This document shows positions 45,312 to 58,900 of a stretch of DNA of 64,000 nucleotides, piece by piece. Position 1 is the stretch's first letter, and every line of letters begins with the position of its first letter. The notes below the pieces were generated by a model. It saw only the letters and a program-made list of their open reading frames with translations, had not been told where the DNA came from and searched no databases. The stretch is from Nemopilema nomurai. Its lineage: Eukaryota; Cnidaria; Scyphozoa; Rhizostomeae; Rhizostomatidae. The stretch lies in the NCBI GenBank assembly GCA_003864495.1, contig ML133383.1:331560-395559 (forward strand). The letters are read 5' to 3'. Position numbers and translations under genes: made by a program.

Positions 45312-48300
45312 CAGTTGGTCCTGTGTACATTGATGTTTCAACTTTAGAAAGTGCCTAACGAATCAAACAAAAAGATGTATAGATAATATACATTTCATCA
45401 ATGCTGACTTTCTAAAGGTATTATGTATGAAAATAGTAAAGATTCCTCAAATGTAAATGAAGAACCATTTTTGCAAGATGTTTTTTATATTTGGAGAGCA
45501 AACAGTTTTTAAGTCGAAAAGCTGTTGAAATTTCCAATAAATGTTTAAGGTAAAGTTTACATACCTCAGCTCAACCGGAATGACTTTTCCTCAACATACA
45601 AATTATTTTCCGTAAAAGAATGCATGGATAGAAAAAGAAAATTATCTGCATGTTCCAACGAATGTTCTCATTTCGATTCGACTATTCGAATTTCAACATG
45701 AATAAGAGGATAGCCTCGTTTACAGTCAAACGTCAGATTTTTATAACGAAGAAACTGTAAAGTTACACAAGAGAAAGAAACCTTTTTATTGCAGAATACC
45801 CTAATAATTATAAGATATATTGCACCCTTTTCACAAACATCGGTAGCAATATCAAAACAAGCCAAAACTTCCCTCATAACATTGTTCTGAACTGGACAGG
45901 AGCATATGACTTTGAAAGTTTATTAGATATTTGAATTGCATGTTGTCAACATCCCGCAAAAACAACACGAAAGCCCCGAGAGTGGCTTAAAGAGTTGAAA
46001 ATATAGAGTTACATAGGGTGAATAATATATAGTGGCTTACATATTAAAATATGAAGTTATGAAACGTCTTTGTGCGTATCTAATGCTAGAGCATATTCAA
46101 GCATCATTTAGGGTAATGTATTATCATAGTTCCAATTAAAACGGAGAACAATATGCTAATACAGGACAAGGCATATAATTTAACAAAAATTACGTTTAAA
46201 AAACCCCTAAGCAATGAAAACATAAAAGTGTTCTTTAATATCGAATAAGACATAAGCTACGTAAAGCCTTGACCAACTACAATACCAGCAAAGCTTAAAC
46301 AGTTTTACACGTTATCAACATAATGTACGGGAGAAGCGTCAAAGTCTCAGCGAAATCTAACGAGGGGAATTTCTTGTACTGCTTTTTTATCGGCAAAATA
46401 TAGACAATCTTCCATGGACCATTAATCTTTAATCTAACTTGATATGGCTCAATATCAACGTACCATATATATCAGGACAATGTAACATATATATCACAAT
46501 AATATAATCACAATGCAATACAATATAACATAATTAAAATTTAAAATGTTATTACATAATCTAAAGTAATGAAAAAGTGTATAAAGGAAATTAAAAAAAT
46601 ACTCAGTTGAAATGAAAAGAACATTCTTTTTCGCTTTCTAAAGAAACTCAAGCAATTGTTTTGTTGTCAATTTTAAATTAAAAAAAGGCAAATTTAAAAT
46701 TCTAACCCTTCTAATATTAAGCCTTTTTCAGTTTCTTACTTACTTATACTTTTGAGTTTGGTCCTTTCACTTTAAAAACCCTAAACTTCACAGGACCTTT
46801 GTGGCTAGCAGCATCAGTTTATCCTTAATTAACATCTTGCATTATTATGAAATATATTTACTACAAAATTATAAGCCATAATAGCTACGTGGCATTGTAA
46901 CATATTTTCAATAGCTAGACAAGGGATTATCCTGACATCCTAAAGCTCTCCTTGAATATAGCTTCTGAAACTAAATGTTTTATACTGCTCTAAGTGCTTT
47001 TTGTAATATCCTACGGTGTAGTAACGCCATTAATCGAAGCCCAAATAGTCACCAGTTCGCCTAATTAACTAATTCACGGAGAAGCTTCAGGGATTTCAAT
47101 AAGCACGAAGGATTCAGACCACACGCTGTATTCCGATAATAAATAGTCGACATGAGACCACCAAATTGCAAGCAACTCGAATGCGTACAGCATGAATGAT
47201 TAATAGCGAAGAGAATAGACAACCAGCTCCTCTATTTGCATCGGGTGTATAGTCGAACTCTGGTAACATGTCCAAAGCTGGAATCGTCATCAACGCCATT
47301 ATGGGTCGTGTTTGGATTTCTGTTTAGGTAAGTCTTGACATGACACAAACTAATAAATTGAAGATCCTCATGTGAGATGCACCCATTGACTGATGATAAA
47401 ATAGCCAAAGATACAAGCCATGTTTTGCTTTTGAGTGCATAAAGACAGGTTAACTGATGGAATGATATTAATTCATTGAGTAAATAGAAATTTTGAAAGG
47501 CCTTTTACAAAACTAGATCTTAATACCGAGGTGCAAAAGAACTCGAAAATTACAAGATTTTTGTTTTGGGAAACCGAATTAAGCATCAGGGAATCAATAA
47601 ACTTCATGCTTAACTGTTGGGATGTACTGCCAATTTGTTTTCATGAAAAACATAAAAATGAAAATTTAACGTCACTTTACTTGATCAAAATCTTACTAAC
47701 ACAAAAAATTAACTTCACCTTGATGATTCAAATGACTATCAAAATCTAGCTTGTAAAAAGATAAGGAGCAATTTCAAAACAGATTTAACCATTCCACAAA
47801 TACTATAATACACTGACGGACAAGATAATTGTAAAGTGGTATAAAGAGAACAACAAAACAGTCCTTATTTAAATCCAATGATCCTGACTTCAAAGGATAA
47901 TGAAGAAGGTGATGAAAAAAATGACTGAAATTAAGTGAGAGAAAATAATATATATATTAAGCGCTGGAGGAAGTATTTATCACAATACTAATTAACAGTC
48001 GTATTTGCACAAAGTTTTTTTAAGCAAAGAGTTGATAGGATCGCAGCAATAGTTATATCAACGACCAGCTAAATATCATTATTATTGACAGGGCAGAATT
48101 ATTGAACAGAGGAGAGTGATGTAAAGGCAGATGAAACAGTCTTGTTCTTAATGTCATGTTCTGAATATCAGAAACAAATCAATATGCACAAAGATAAGTG
48201 TGAATAATGTGATAAAAAGTTATAATGTATCTTTCTTTTTAGCACAAGTCCTTGAAAGAAACAAAAGAAATGTGTTAGAATTTGAAACCAGAAGAACGGG

Positions 48301-48432
48301 TTGTTGGTGAAGAGAAACCAAGGACCTGACAACATTGATTCTACACAGTATTGTGAAATAGTGGATCTTGAAAGAAAAGGGTATTTGAAACAGTTTGATC
48401 CAAGGTTATCGCAAGCCTAGGCCAATCTAAAA
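45312..48432. other. Intergenic region between ABCG and the LRR gene
   Basis: The two genes diverge from this 3.1-kb A+T-rich stretch. The ABCG promoter should lie right of 45311 and the LRR 5' region left of 48433. I see no recognisable exon. A minus-strand frame starting ATG at 47299 (MALMTIPALDMLPEF) is short and has no good donor. AT-rich imperfect repeats (ATATAATA-type) lie near 46460-46530. Confidence 0.45.
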
Positions 48433-49422
48433 ATGATAGCCATTAACAGTAAACTGCGAAAAGCCAGCGAGTTGATTTCAGACATGATACAGCGTGAAAC
48501 GTATAACCTATCTCGAAATGAGAGGAGAAGGAGCGAGAGCAAAACATCGAAAGACGGCCTAGCATTGCCAGACAAAGTGAATCTTCGAGGTAGGCCATGT
48601 TTGGATATGAGTGTACAGGAGCTGGAAGTCATTCCGAAGCAGGCCTTCAAGGACACAAATTTGAGGATTCTTAAACTAAACGGCAATTTTCTGCATTCGC
48701 TGCCGTTTGAAATGACGCGACTTCGGCATCTCGAGGAATTGTACTTGCAGAACAACAAACTGGAGTTTCTACCGGCTCAAGTGTGTGCGCTGATAAGCCT
48801 GCAAGTACTCGATGTAAGCTACAACATGATAAGCATGTTGCCGTATTCAGTGTCCCACTTGAAGAACTTGCGGGTGTTGGACGTGGCCTATAATAATATC
48901 AAGATGCTACCGGAGAGCCTGCACTTTCTGCAGTCGTTGGAATCCCTGAACATAGACGGAAACAACATGGGGGAATTAACGGAGGCCATGTTCAGTCTGC
49001 ATAGCTTAACTACACTGAGTGCTCGAGACAACAATTTAAAAGTGCTGCCCAAACAACTTTCAAAACTTAAAAAGCTTAGAGAACTCGCGTTAACAGAAAA
49101 TCACATAACGAAAATTCCAGACTCATTGAAAGGCTTTTTAAGAAAGATTGATTTCCTGGAAATAGACTATGAGTTGAGAAATAGGGAGCTCCTCACTTCA
49201 ACCTCACCATTATTAATTTGCCTGAGAGGAGAGGACAAGGAGAAATCTAATTACGAAAAAACGAAAGAGGCTCAAGAGACCCCTGAGGATGTGGCTAATG
49301 AGCAAAGGCTGGTGAAGGAGCTTTCTACAAGTTATGATGATGATGATGACATGGTTTATCATTTCCAATCATATGCATTCCCAGGAGCCGAAGAGAAACC
49401 GGAAAAGGAGACCGTCATTTAG
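48433..49422 (+). CDS. Intronless leucine-rich-repeat protein
   Basis: A single 329-codon frame starts MIAINSKLRK. After a basic, Arg/Ser-rich N-terminus (about 1-50) come about eight LRRs of 23 residues (about 57-235) of the LxxLxLxxNxLxxLP class: ILKLNGNFLHSLP, ELYLQNNKLEFLP, VLDVSYNMISMLP, VLDVAYNNIKMLP, SLNIDGNNMGELT, TLSARDNNLKVLP and ELALTENHITKIP. The C-terminus is charged, with a run of five Asp (SYDDDDDMVYHF). There is no signal peptide or membrane segment, so a cytosolic scaffold of the SHOC2/LRRC-type is the best guess. I cannot assign an ortholog. The codon pattern over the repeat core is more GC-rich than the flanks. Confidence 0.85.
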   Translation: MIAINSKLRKASELISDMIQRETYNLSRNERRRSESKTSKDGLALPDKVNLRGRPCLDMSVQELEVIPKQAFKDTNLRILKLNGNFLHSLPFEMTRLRHLEELYLQNNKLEFLPAQVCALISLQVLDVSYNMISMLPYSVSHLKNLRVLDVAYNNIKMLPESLHFLQSLESLNIDGNNMGELTEAMFSLHSLTTLSARDNNLKVLPKQLSKLKKLRELALTENHITKIPDSLKGFLRKIDFLEIDYELRNRELLTSTSPLLICLRGEDKEKSNYEKTKEAQETPEDVANEQRLVKELSTSYDDDDDMVYHFQSYAFPGAEEKPEKETVI

Positions 49423-50247
49423 ATCTGCATTGGTGCGCAAGATCAACGGAAAAATGAAATCGTTCGTTATCCTTCTGTTTGTGAAATCCTTTTCAAACTT
49501 TATTTTTAGTTCTGATACACAATTTTGTTTAATAGTTGGTATCTTGCTGACTCTTGAAATAAGAGAAATGAATAAATCAGGTACGAAATCTGGCGGAAAA
49601 GTTAAATAACAATCGTTAATCAGCAATTAAACATTTTTCAAAACAATGCAGTCATGTGCTTCAAGCTCAGACGATTTGGACGGCGCAAGAACAGACCTAT
49701 CGTGTTCATTTCAAATTGGAATGAAGCCTTCCTTTTTCAGTTGTGCGACATTTGACAACATCAGGTGAAAAACAATTCACTGCTTTCTACTCACAAAGTT
49801 TTAGTTGTAGTTGGCTTCTTTGTTAATTTTCAGCCGCTATGGTTAAAGTATAAAATACATCCCTATAAAAATGCTTGTCATATAAGAGTATTGTGTACAG
49901 CTTTTAATCCCTAAAAGTTTTGCTATAGCACACTTTTGCTAATCTTATCTTGGGACTCAAAACTGTTAACTTGAGAGACCAATGAATAGCTCTTTTTTAT
50001 TGACAACAGGATTTCTTACGAAAAGTTCTTAAGAAGAAATCGTTCTTTCATCGTACTTCTCATTAAGGCGTTCTGGTGGACTGAAAAAACTTTCGCAACA
50101 ATTCTCTGACACAAGTTGTAGAGGTTGAAGTAAACAGATTCACGACGAAAGTTTGAACGAAGCGCACATAGGATCATTCCAAAACTATAACATTGAAATT
50201 CACAAAATTTGATTAATAAATATATATATACCCGAGGCCTAACAATT
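49423..50247. other. Intergenic region between the LRR gene and the propeller gene 3' end
   Basis: Convergent 3' flanks, A+T-rich. A low-complexity TATATATATA run occurs near 50219-50230. No exon, tandem array or element is recognised. Confidence 0.5.
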
Positions 50248-53200
50248 CTAAATACCTTTATATTTCAGTTCTTTGGAGTGAAGTGATAAAGAGACTCCGG
50301 AAGTCGAGTTGAAAAGAATGACTTTATCGTTGTCGTAGCTCGCGCAGTACAGTGACCGGCTATCAGCAAAACTAAAATGACAAAATTTATCGCAAGTTTC
50401 ACATCATAAACCTATATGCCTATTGACACTATTCAATAAAGTCAAAAAGAAATATGACTATAGATTAAGCGTAAAAATTATAATAAACAACACAATAATT
50501 TCCTTATCAACAATTGATTGAGTCAAATATTATAAAAGGTTTCGCCCTGACTGAAATACAAAAAATAATGCACTATGGTAATCTATAATTAAGCTCAACA
50601 TGGTTCAATATAATGTAATATAATATAATATAACATAATAAAATATAATATAATAATATATAATAAAATTTACCTGATACTTGAAGGTCCACGTAAACCG
50701 TCACTTGCTGCAAATACATCCATGAATTTGCCTTAAAAATAAACAAAAAACACTAGCATATCCAATAGCAAGTAACGCGAAATTTTTGTTAATTTTTAAC
50801 AAGAAATTCTAAATTCAATTTCGCTGGTTTTAATGATAAAAATACCTGGTTTCCGCTGATTTTAATGACCAACTGGTTTTAATAATAAATATACAAGAAA
50901 CAGGATCTGATGTTCTGGTGATGAAAGGTTTGAGAGAAAGGACCGGTAATGGCTACCTGTGTTCCCATTGTACCGCATAACACTGTTCGTGACGTAACTT
51001 GTGACGTAAACATTCCTGTCCGTAGAAACAAGAGCATGAATTAATCCTATATCCTACAGACACTGGCAGGTCATAATTCTAAGAAAGTCACATGAATACA
51101 GCATAAACCAGCCAAATAGACCAGACAGTCTTTCAAAAAAGACAATCTATTAAGGCGCGATAAGACGCATTGCGACAAGATTAGTATAGGGACTAAGAAA
51201 GGGTAAAAAATGACTGAACGTCAAGTCATGAGAAATACCCGTCAAGTCCTGTAGTAATTCCAACAGGTTTTTCCACATGTGCAAATTCGCCCAGGAAGTC
51301 CCCTGTATAGAACGAATCAATCTAAAGGTTTCTATGCCATAAATTAATTTTCTCAAGCTAGGAAAAAAGCGTTATTTACCGTCATTGAAAAAAAATCACT
51401 TCAACAACTTATTGAAAGTTTACATAATCCTATAAAGAGTGATTTACAGAACAGTAGAACTACAAATGAATAGGTACTTTTTCCATACCTAGATTTTAAA
51501 CTACAAAATTCATGTGGAATACTTTATAAAATTGGGAAGAAGATAATGTTTGAATGAAAAATGTTCCCAGTTTTTTTATGGATAAAAAACTGATTTCACG
51601 AAAAAGATTGCTATAGGTGACTGTCTTACATGATTTTGAATGAAAAACTCTATCGATCAGGCATATCATGGATGGGCATCTTTTTGTCAATGAATGCTTT
51701 ACAACTCCACATATCAAAACCTATTATTCATAACTTGTTTTGAAATTTTATAACATCTATTCTCCTGCAAAAAATTGCAGAGCCTGAAATTTCTTTGCAA
51801 ATTTTCATTTAAAGCCAGAGGATCGTAAATAATTTGCACTCTTAAAAATGTGGCTAATCTAGAGTTGAAATGTTGTCTCACCTGTAGCAGGGTTGAACAT
51901 GAGAACATTATCCGAGTAATGGCTGCTCACTAAAAGTGTTCCGTTTCTAAGAAATGCAACGCCTTCCGGGCTGAAAGAAAAAAAAAACAAACATAATGAA
52001 TAAAAGGATAATACGACTTAATACGAAAAAACGAATAACACAGTTAATAAGACGAAGTATGCTTAAGTCGATAGAACTATTTGGAGAAATGTTTTATGTT
52101 TCAAAACTTAATAATTGTGAGAAACAGTGTAACCATAACTTTCGAAAAATTTTTCGTCCGACACTCCTCAGAGTATTGAAACGTTGGAAAATGACCAAAA
52201 ACTGACAAAATAATAGCCAGTTGTGGATCGAAAACACTAGAGGGTTGAAAGAAGAGCTCTCGATTGGCTGTAAAGCAACCAGCCAATCTTTTTATCTTAT
52301 ATGAAAATTCAATTGCATGTAGATAAAAGAGCTTGTCTTTTCCCTGGGATGAGAACTAAAGTAGATGACAAAGGCATAAGACAGGTCATGATTATTCGAA
52401 TAAAAATACCCTTTTAATCCACTTGACTTATCAGCAACCTAAAAATGCATTGAAATGGTAAATCAGTTGGTTATCTGAAATGACATGCCGTAATAATGTG
52501 GCTACTAAATGAACATACAAAGGAACAAAATAACGAAAAAATGCAAAAACATAAACTTGATTTCAAGCAAATCACAGTATTAAGGTAATGTAATCTAGCT
52601 GTTGAACCCTTTTTGCTCTTTCATTTTTAATGACCCAATAACCAAGGAAGACATGGGTATGGCATGTTAGCATAACAAAGGTAGACAATTAGAGGTGCTT
52701 ACAAGCTAACTGAAAAAAATGTTTATTACACACAAATAATAATGGATACAATATTGGACATCATAAAAAATAAAAAGGTTATGAATGTAGAAGGCCAAAG
52801 GTTTTATATAATAACTTAATTGCAGGAAATTACATACAAATCCAAGATATTGTCCATCCAAGGTGTATTTGACAATCTGATCATTTAGAAAACTAGCAAC
52901 ATAAAGAGTTCTGTTTGGTCCAAATGCTATTCCCTCTACGATTTAATAGATTTATTTGATAGAATTAATAGTTAAACAAATGAGTTCAAACAAAATTTAT
53001 CAAAAAGAAAATAGTTATTAAAGTTGAATATGATAACCAATGAAAACATCAGTTTAATAATAACCAAAGTCAGACAAAAACAGCAAGATGAAAATCAAAA
53101 TTCAAAGAAGCACATAAAAGCATTGAGATGAAAAAGATGCCTGGGCAATCAAGAAATCTTAAACCAACCTGGGCAGTCTAACTCATTTTCATTGCCAAAA

Positions 53201-55103
53201 ACAGATACAAACCTACAAAAAAGGATCTGAATCAACATATTGGGTTTAACAGAGAAAAAGTAAAAGCTGATTTTAAATAGTTTGATAACCAATGTTGATG
53301 GGCAGCCAAAAAAATGGCAATAAGTCCCATCTTTAAGAAACAATTAAGACCAAACAGTTCTGAAATTCTTTTAAGCCCTTGATATGAAAACATTAAGACA
53401 TACAAATAGACATACATTAAGTTTATTAACATGCTTTCAACAAGTTTAGCAAATTTTCAGACTGATTAAGCAATCTTCAAGGTATGAAGTGCATGTAAAT
53501 GCATGCATCAATTTGCATATTTCTATATGCCTTGTTATTTTGAAATTCATGCCATTTCAGCAAAAAACCGGGCGCTGACTTATCATCTTGAGCATCTTTA
53601 TCCAATAAGATATATATTCAAAATCCATTGAATATATAATTTACATATATAACTGCAACAAATTAGGAAAAAAATATTTTACCTTCCAGATACTTTTTCA
53701 TATTTATGGATCTGATCAGTTGTAAAGCTTGCAATATAAACAAATTCTGAATCTGAAAATATAAATAGCAAAGGTTGGTAGACATACATCACCAACTTGA
53801 ATATATCTAGAATCACACCATGATTACCAACCAATTGTTCATCTCTTTGCCTTGGATTTTTGGTGAAGAACACTGGCTGTTATCCTTTAACTTTTAAAAA
53901 CAGGAAACAAAAAGAAGGAAGTTCATTCACAAGCATAACTATCTCCAGCAATGGTTTAGCATTAAATTAACCAGGGGTCTTCTTTCCAAGGTAATCAGTG
54001 ATTCTGAAAGAGACTTTCTAAAGTTTATACATATGATACATAGAATTTTGTCTTTAGCAAAAATAACCTTACCAATAGCTATCCCCCAAGGACCATCCAA
54101 ACCATGTCCTTTGGCAAATGTCACAACTGATGAGGAGGGATTCCTGCTGTTCTCTACATACAACACCTAGAAATACAAAGCTAGTCCATTATCTGAAATC
54201 GGAAATGGTCAAAATATGATTGCTAGAAAATGCTTAGCATCTAGTCAAAACTTAAACAAATAGTTACAACCAAAAAATTACATACTCTCAGAAAATAAGC
54301 CTCTCACCTCATCTGTTAAAAAGCTGAAAAAAGAAAGGATAATTTTTAAATCTTTTGCATACTCTTAGAAATATAAATATATTCTAAGGAAATGCACTTT
54401 TGATAATGAACACCTAAAGATAACTTGATTGAACCTTTGGATGAAAAGTTATTGATATTACAAAAGAGAAAGATGTTAAATAGCAAAGTCATGATAAATT
54501 GGTGCTCGACACAAAAATCACACTAATCAAGGTAATGGAAGTCAAAGGTGATTTGTAAATTAAGAAGGTGGTTACCCAAGACACCCAGAATGACAACTGT
54601 TAATAACTGAAAACTATATCTTGGTAAGAAGGTCCTTTTAAAAAACAGAGAACTATTGGAATAAAGATAATGTGCAACCTGAAAATTCATTAATATTTCT
54701 CATACCTTGATATAAACAAACTATGGTCAGGCAATGAATAAATATATGTTGGTTTTCTGATGTCACTAAATTCTTTAACTTCTCTCTTAGAAAGACCATC
54801 CCTGAAAAACAAAAAAATTGGTAAAGCTTGTCAAAATCATTTTAGAATGTCAGTGTAGAACATAACAGCTTTAACAGTTGAAAGTAATAAAGATCAATCT
54901 TCAAATAATTTTTTGCACCCCAGAAAAAAGACTTGAAATGATTAGAAAGTTAGAAAACTAAAATTTTAGTGTCCGGATTAATTTGTAGTCAAGTGAACTA
55001 TAATGTTCAACTCTAGACTTACCAAAGATGTTGAATAGCTTCAATTTGAGGATTGCTGAAAGAACTTGGTAGTGGCAGTTCTTGAAGACTTGAGATAATA
55101 AAT
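50248..55103 (-). CDS. Beta-propeller protein with NHL/SMP-30-like repeats (5' end unresolved)
   Basis: Thirteen minus-strand exons join in phase: 55023-55103, 54706-54801, 54308-54323, 54073-54166, 53683-53752, 53169-53212, 52838-52935, 52410-52438, 51882-51970, 51239-51302, 50957-51015, 50674-50731 and 50248-50371. They encode about 307 residues to a TAG stop. The protein is built from repeats of the type GxxGPEGIAFxxxxxLYVASFxxDxVxxYxxxTG: DGPWGIAIG/FVYIASFTTDQIHKY, PEGIAFGPNRTLYVASF, GPEGVAFLRNGTLLVSS, VYVTSYVTNSVMRYNGNTG and LYCASYDNDKVILFNSTSG. This periodicity indicates a six- or seven-bladed propeller. Exons are tiny (one of 16 nt, one of 29 nt). A candidate first exon with ATG lies at about 55645-55725, but its donor phase does not join cleanly, so the N-terminus (and any signal peptide) is unknown. 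Function is unknown. Confidence 0.82.
50607..50668. repeat. AT-only TAATA microsatellite
   Basis: Imperfect TAATATAATA units run for about 60 bp in the propeller-gene intron, ending close to the acceptor-side neighbour exon 50674-50731. It is non-coding. Confidence 0.7.
52135..52300. mobile_element. Degenerate copy of the foldback repeat family
   Basis: The core TTTTTCGTCCGACACTCCTC matches the loop of the 43539-43644 element, followed by AGAGTATTGAAAC, which pairs with GTTTCAAAACT upstream near 52098. The right part (AATAGCCAGTTG, then AACACTAGAGGG and AGAAGAGCTC) matches 60520-60570. It lies in the propeller intron 51971-52409. Confidence 0.5.
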
Positions 55104-55645
55104 CTGCATGCAACAATTATAGTAAATTATTCATCATCATAAAGGATATATTTGATGAAGCATATATGTGACATGATTGGTTGGTTACAAATAAAATAAT
55201 TTTTCACATCATTTACATTATATTTTATCCATATTTATGAAACTTGAAACTTTCTTTGAAACTTGTACTTGAAGTTTGGGAACAAAACTGGACAGCAAAC
55301 TGGAGCGACATAGATTTGTAATCAAAAAAGGATCTTTTCTCGCAATGAATTGTTATGGTTGTAAGCTATTTATAATATCTTGCTTGTGAGAGAAGATAAA
55401 TATAATTCTAAACGGCCACGGTAATAATCAATGCTTATCATGTCTTGCTTAAAAGTATCTAAATTAGTCCGTGAGCAAAATATTTTCTGGTTTGTCATTT
55501 ATTAGTCACACCAAGGCAAGCATTGTATAAAACTTTTCATTTAGATACTGTGGTATTTAGGTATAAAAAGAAATTTTGAGCATAATACATACAGACATAA
55601 AGTGATTATTGTTTTAAAAAGCCATATTTTACACTGACTGTCTCT

Positions 55646-55922
55646 CAGAATAGCCATGTTCGTTGTTGTTGCCACCCTTCCATGTTCCATTGACCTCGTT
55701 CCCAGTCAGACCTCGCTCTTCTGAAAAAAAGTTTTTCCATGTGAAGCTTGTAAAATGGCAGCCGATTTGGAAAGTTTGAAGGGATTTTGTGCATTATCTA
55801 CGTTCCACACAATGTGATTTGATTGACGTATATAAGAAATCATCATAAAAGAGACCAACTAATAATATTCAAACAAGTGCTTTGTTAGCCTGCTTGCCCT
55901 AGACAAACGGTGGAATGCTATA
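55646..55922. promoter_or_regulatory. Likely bidirectional promoter between the propeller gene and the DDX28-like gene
   Basis: The two genes are arranged head to head, with the DDX28 ATG at 55923 and the propeller 5' exon inferred near 55645-55725 on the minus strand. The interval is short and less A+T-rich around 55660-55780. Promoter activity is inferred from layout; no TATA box is evident. Confidence 0.35.
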
Positions 55923-58900
55923 ATGTTTTGGTCTATCTGCGAACAAACTTTTTCAAAGATCAAATTGACGAGAGTTTGCGAACCTATTAGGATTATGAAT
56001 CGCAGGCATTCAAGAGTGATTTTCGCACTTTCTACAATTGGAAAATCCTCAAGAGCCAGAGACATCATAGGAGTAAAGAATTTTTGCAGCATTAGTAAAT
56101 TATCGGATAAAACATTAAGCAGAAAGAACATATCTGAGCAAAAAGTCTCAAAAAAATTAGAAGGCACAACAAAGGATCTTGAACAATCTCAATTTCTCTC
56201 GTTAGGTGTTTCTCAACAATTAGTTAAAAGGCTCGCTCAGTCTGGTGTTACAGATCCAGTTGAAATACAATCGTTATCATTAAGGACAATATCGATGCGA
56301 AGTAATGTCATTATTCATTCGGAAACTGGATCCGGTAAAACACTTGCTTATCTGGTTCCAACTATCCAACAAGCCAAACACATCTGCCATACAGTTATTG
56401 CAGTACCTACACGGGAACTTGCCTACCAGGTGTACATTGAGGCAGGGAAACTCACACCAAAAGCCGATCTCGCATGTTATGTGAGTCCGTTGCAAATAAA
56501 TTATTGGTTTTGATAAAGTCCTTGATAAGAAGGTTTTCAGTTTGGTGAACATCTCTTGTGTCTTTAGAACCATGGCTTTTTAATTGAATTTAAAGTGGGA
56601 ATCTTTAATTCAGTTAGGTAAAATCTCAAATTATTATTAGTCCTAATGATCAAATTGAACTTGTGTTTTTGAGTTTTTTTTCAGTTTCAAAATGCAGTCA
56701 ACCTAAATGGTAGGGACAACTCATTGTTATAATGTGATAAACAACACAGCCATTTAATCATTGAGTAGATAATCTAGGTTAGCTAAAACATTCACAGTTT
56801 AAATTAGTTCTTAAAAAGTTTTATTTCTTCTTGTATCTTATGATGTCTACTTTGTGATGCCTCATCACACTTTTATTAAGCACATCTAAGCTTTGTTAAC
56901 TTCATAATTGATAACTTTCAGGTATCAGAACGTGGAGCTGACAATGAATATGAAGAACTGAAACAAAAACCACCTAAAATCATAATTGGAACACCAAAAA
57001 AGCTTTTGTCAGTAGTAAGAGATCATGAATACCTCTTTTCTAATGTGAGGCGGATCATTACTGATGAAGTTGACAAAATGCTACCTCCACTACCTAAGGG
57101 ATTTAAAAAGCTGCTAAAGAAAAGAGAGAAAAACCCAAAGCCACTCACTCTACTCTTGGCAGTGCTTCAGGGCATTGCAAAGGTAAGGCCATAATTATAT
57201 ATTTTTAGTGATGATTCCATGTTATTTAGGTATGATAAGTCAAAAAACAATTTAACTTCTGAAGACCTCAATTGACTGAAAAGATTTGAATCAAACTTTA
57301 TACATTCTGTATTGGTAGATGCACTTAGTTTAGATCTAAATTCATGTGAAATTCAGAGAAAAAATATCATCATGTCCAAAAAATAATGCTTCTGGATTTC
57401 ACCATCTGATTTATTTTCCTGCATGTTTAGTTTGATTCAAGGTTGTACAAATTGTCTGCAGTTAGGGAATCTGAGAAACTTGATATAGTTTTCAAGTGTT
57501 TAATTATATGGTTCTGTATTTAACAGCCAGTGTTGGTTTAATTTCCTTTTGCGTATTGTAGATCATTATCTTTGCTAGTTTCTAATATATGAAGTGTTCT
57601 TTTTTTGTTTTTGCTCTTCAACTATTGCAGTAGTATAAAACTATTTCATTTATGGAGCATTTTTTTTATTCTGACATCTTACTTTGAAGAAACATGTCCA
57701 TCACATTGCCTGCTCAGCAACTATAAATGAACAAATGATAGAAACCCTGAAAGATCTTGGATGGGGGTTTGGCGTGAAGGTGATCAAGTCAGATCAGTGT
57801 AATGAGAAATCAGCAGCTGTGCCAGAATGTATCAAGCATAATTACGTTCTGATACCAGATGAAACGTTGGAGACAAAAGCAGCTACCCTCTCTAAGTATG
57901 ATCTCTCGGTGTCAACGTATTGGCAAATGTGTTTATTTTTGAAAAAATGTTTTGGTTGAGATAAATAACTGTGTAGTAGAGAAACACTCATGGATAGTAA
58001 CTTGAAAATGAAAGCTTGTATTACTTTTTTTATGTTATAATAAGTATATATGGTATGAAAATATTTGCAATATAGGTCCTGTGATTTTTCACATTCAAGA
58101 GATGTGAGTTGCAATGATCCATTACTAAAAAGTTACTTTCTGCTAGACAAATGTTTGAAATGCCCAAGCCTAAATTGCTATCCTAAATATGACTGACAAC
58201 TTTTCAGTTTTTTTGAATTATTTGGCTTTTTATATAAGTAATTCTTTATAATAACACTTCATTTGTTTGTAGGATATTCATCAGAACAGGAAAAAAGCCT
58301 GCTTTGGTTTTCGTTAACAAAGACCATTCTTCCAACGATTATGTTACGGAAATGAAGGGCCTCAATTTAAAAGCTGTTGTCCTATATCAGCAGCTTTTGG
58401 GTGGCCAAATTCAAAGCATTAAACAGTTCCAAGAAGACTTTAGGACAGGTTTGTAACTCTTCTAACCTTCTAATTAACAAATCTTCTAGCCATTAAGTCA
58501 CAAAGACATTTTTCTCGGCACAATCTAATGTGACAGTTTGACAGAAATTGAAAGAAATTCTGCAGCTGCATTGTGGCTGGTAGGTTTTAAGTAATTGTAC
58601 TAGTTGAAATGATAACCAAGTTTTAACAGTTACTACAAAAGTTGCCAACAATATCTTCTGAAATTGAAGTTAGCAGAAGGCCAAGCAGTCATTTGTTTGG
58701 TTTTGTTCTATACTTACCTGGGATATCAACCTGCAAAGTGCACTTTTAGTAGATAAACTTTTAGCTGCATCTCAGGATGAATGAAAAATGAACACATGAT
58801 CATGACACATTAATCATTATGGTGACATGACAGCAGTGAGCATAGAATATGATGGTAACTGCTTTTCTTAATTTTTTCTCACTGAGCAGGTAAAATATCA

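Noticed and set aside
47114..47299. 61-codon minus-strand frame starting MALMTIPALDMLPEF
   Set aside because: Too short, no family, and the only donor-like site (GTTGTC) is poor.
48417..48758. 113-codon minus-strand frame opposite the LRR gene
   Set aside because: It is the antisense shadow of a clear leucine-rich-repeat frame.
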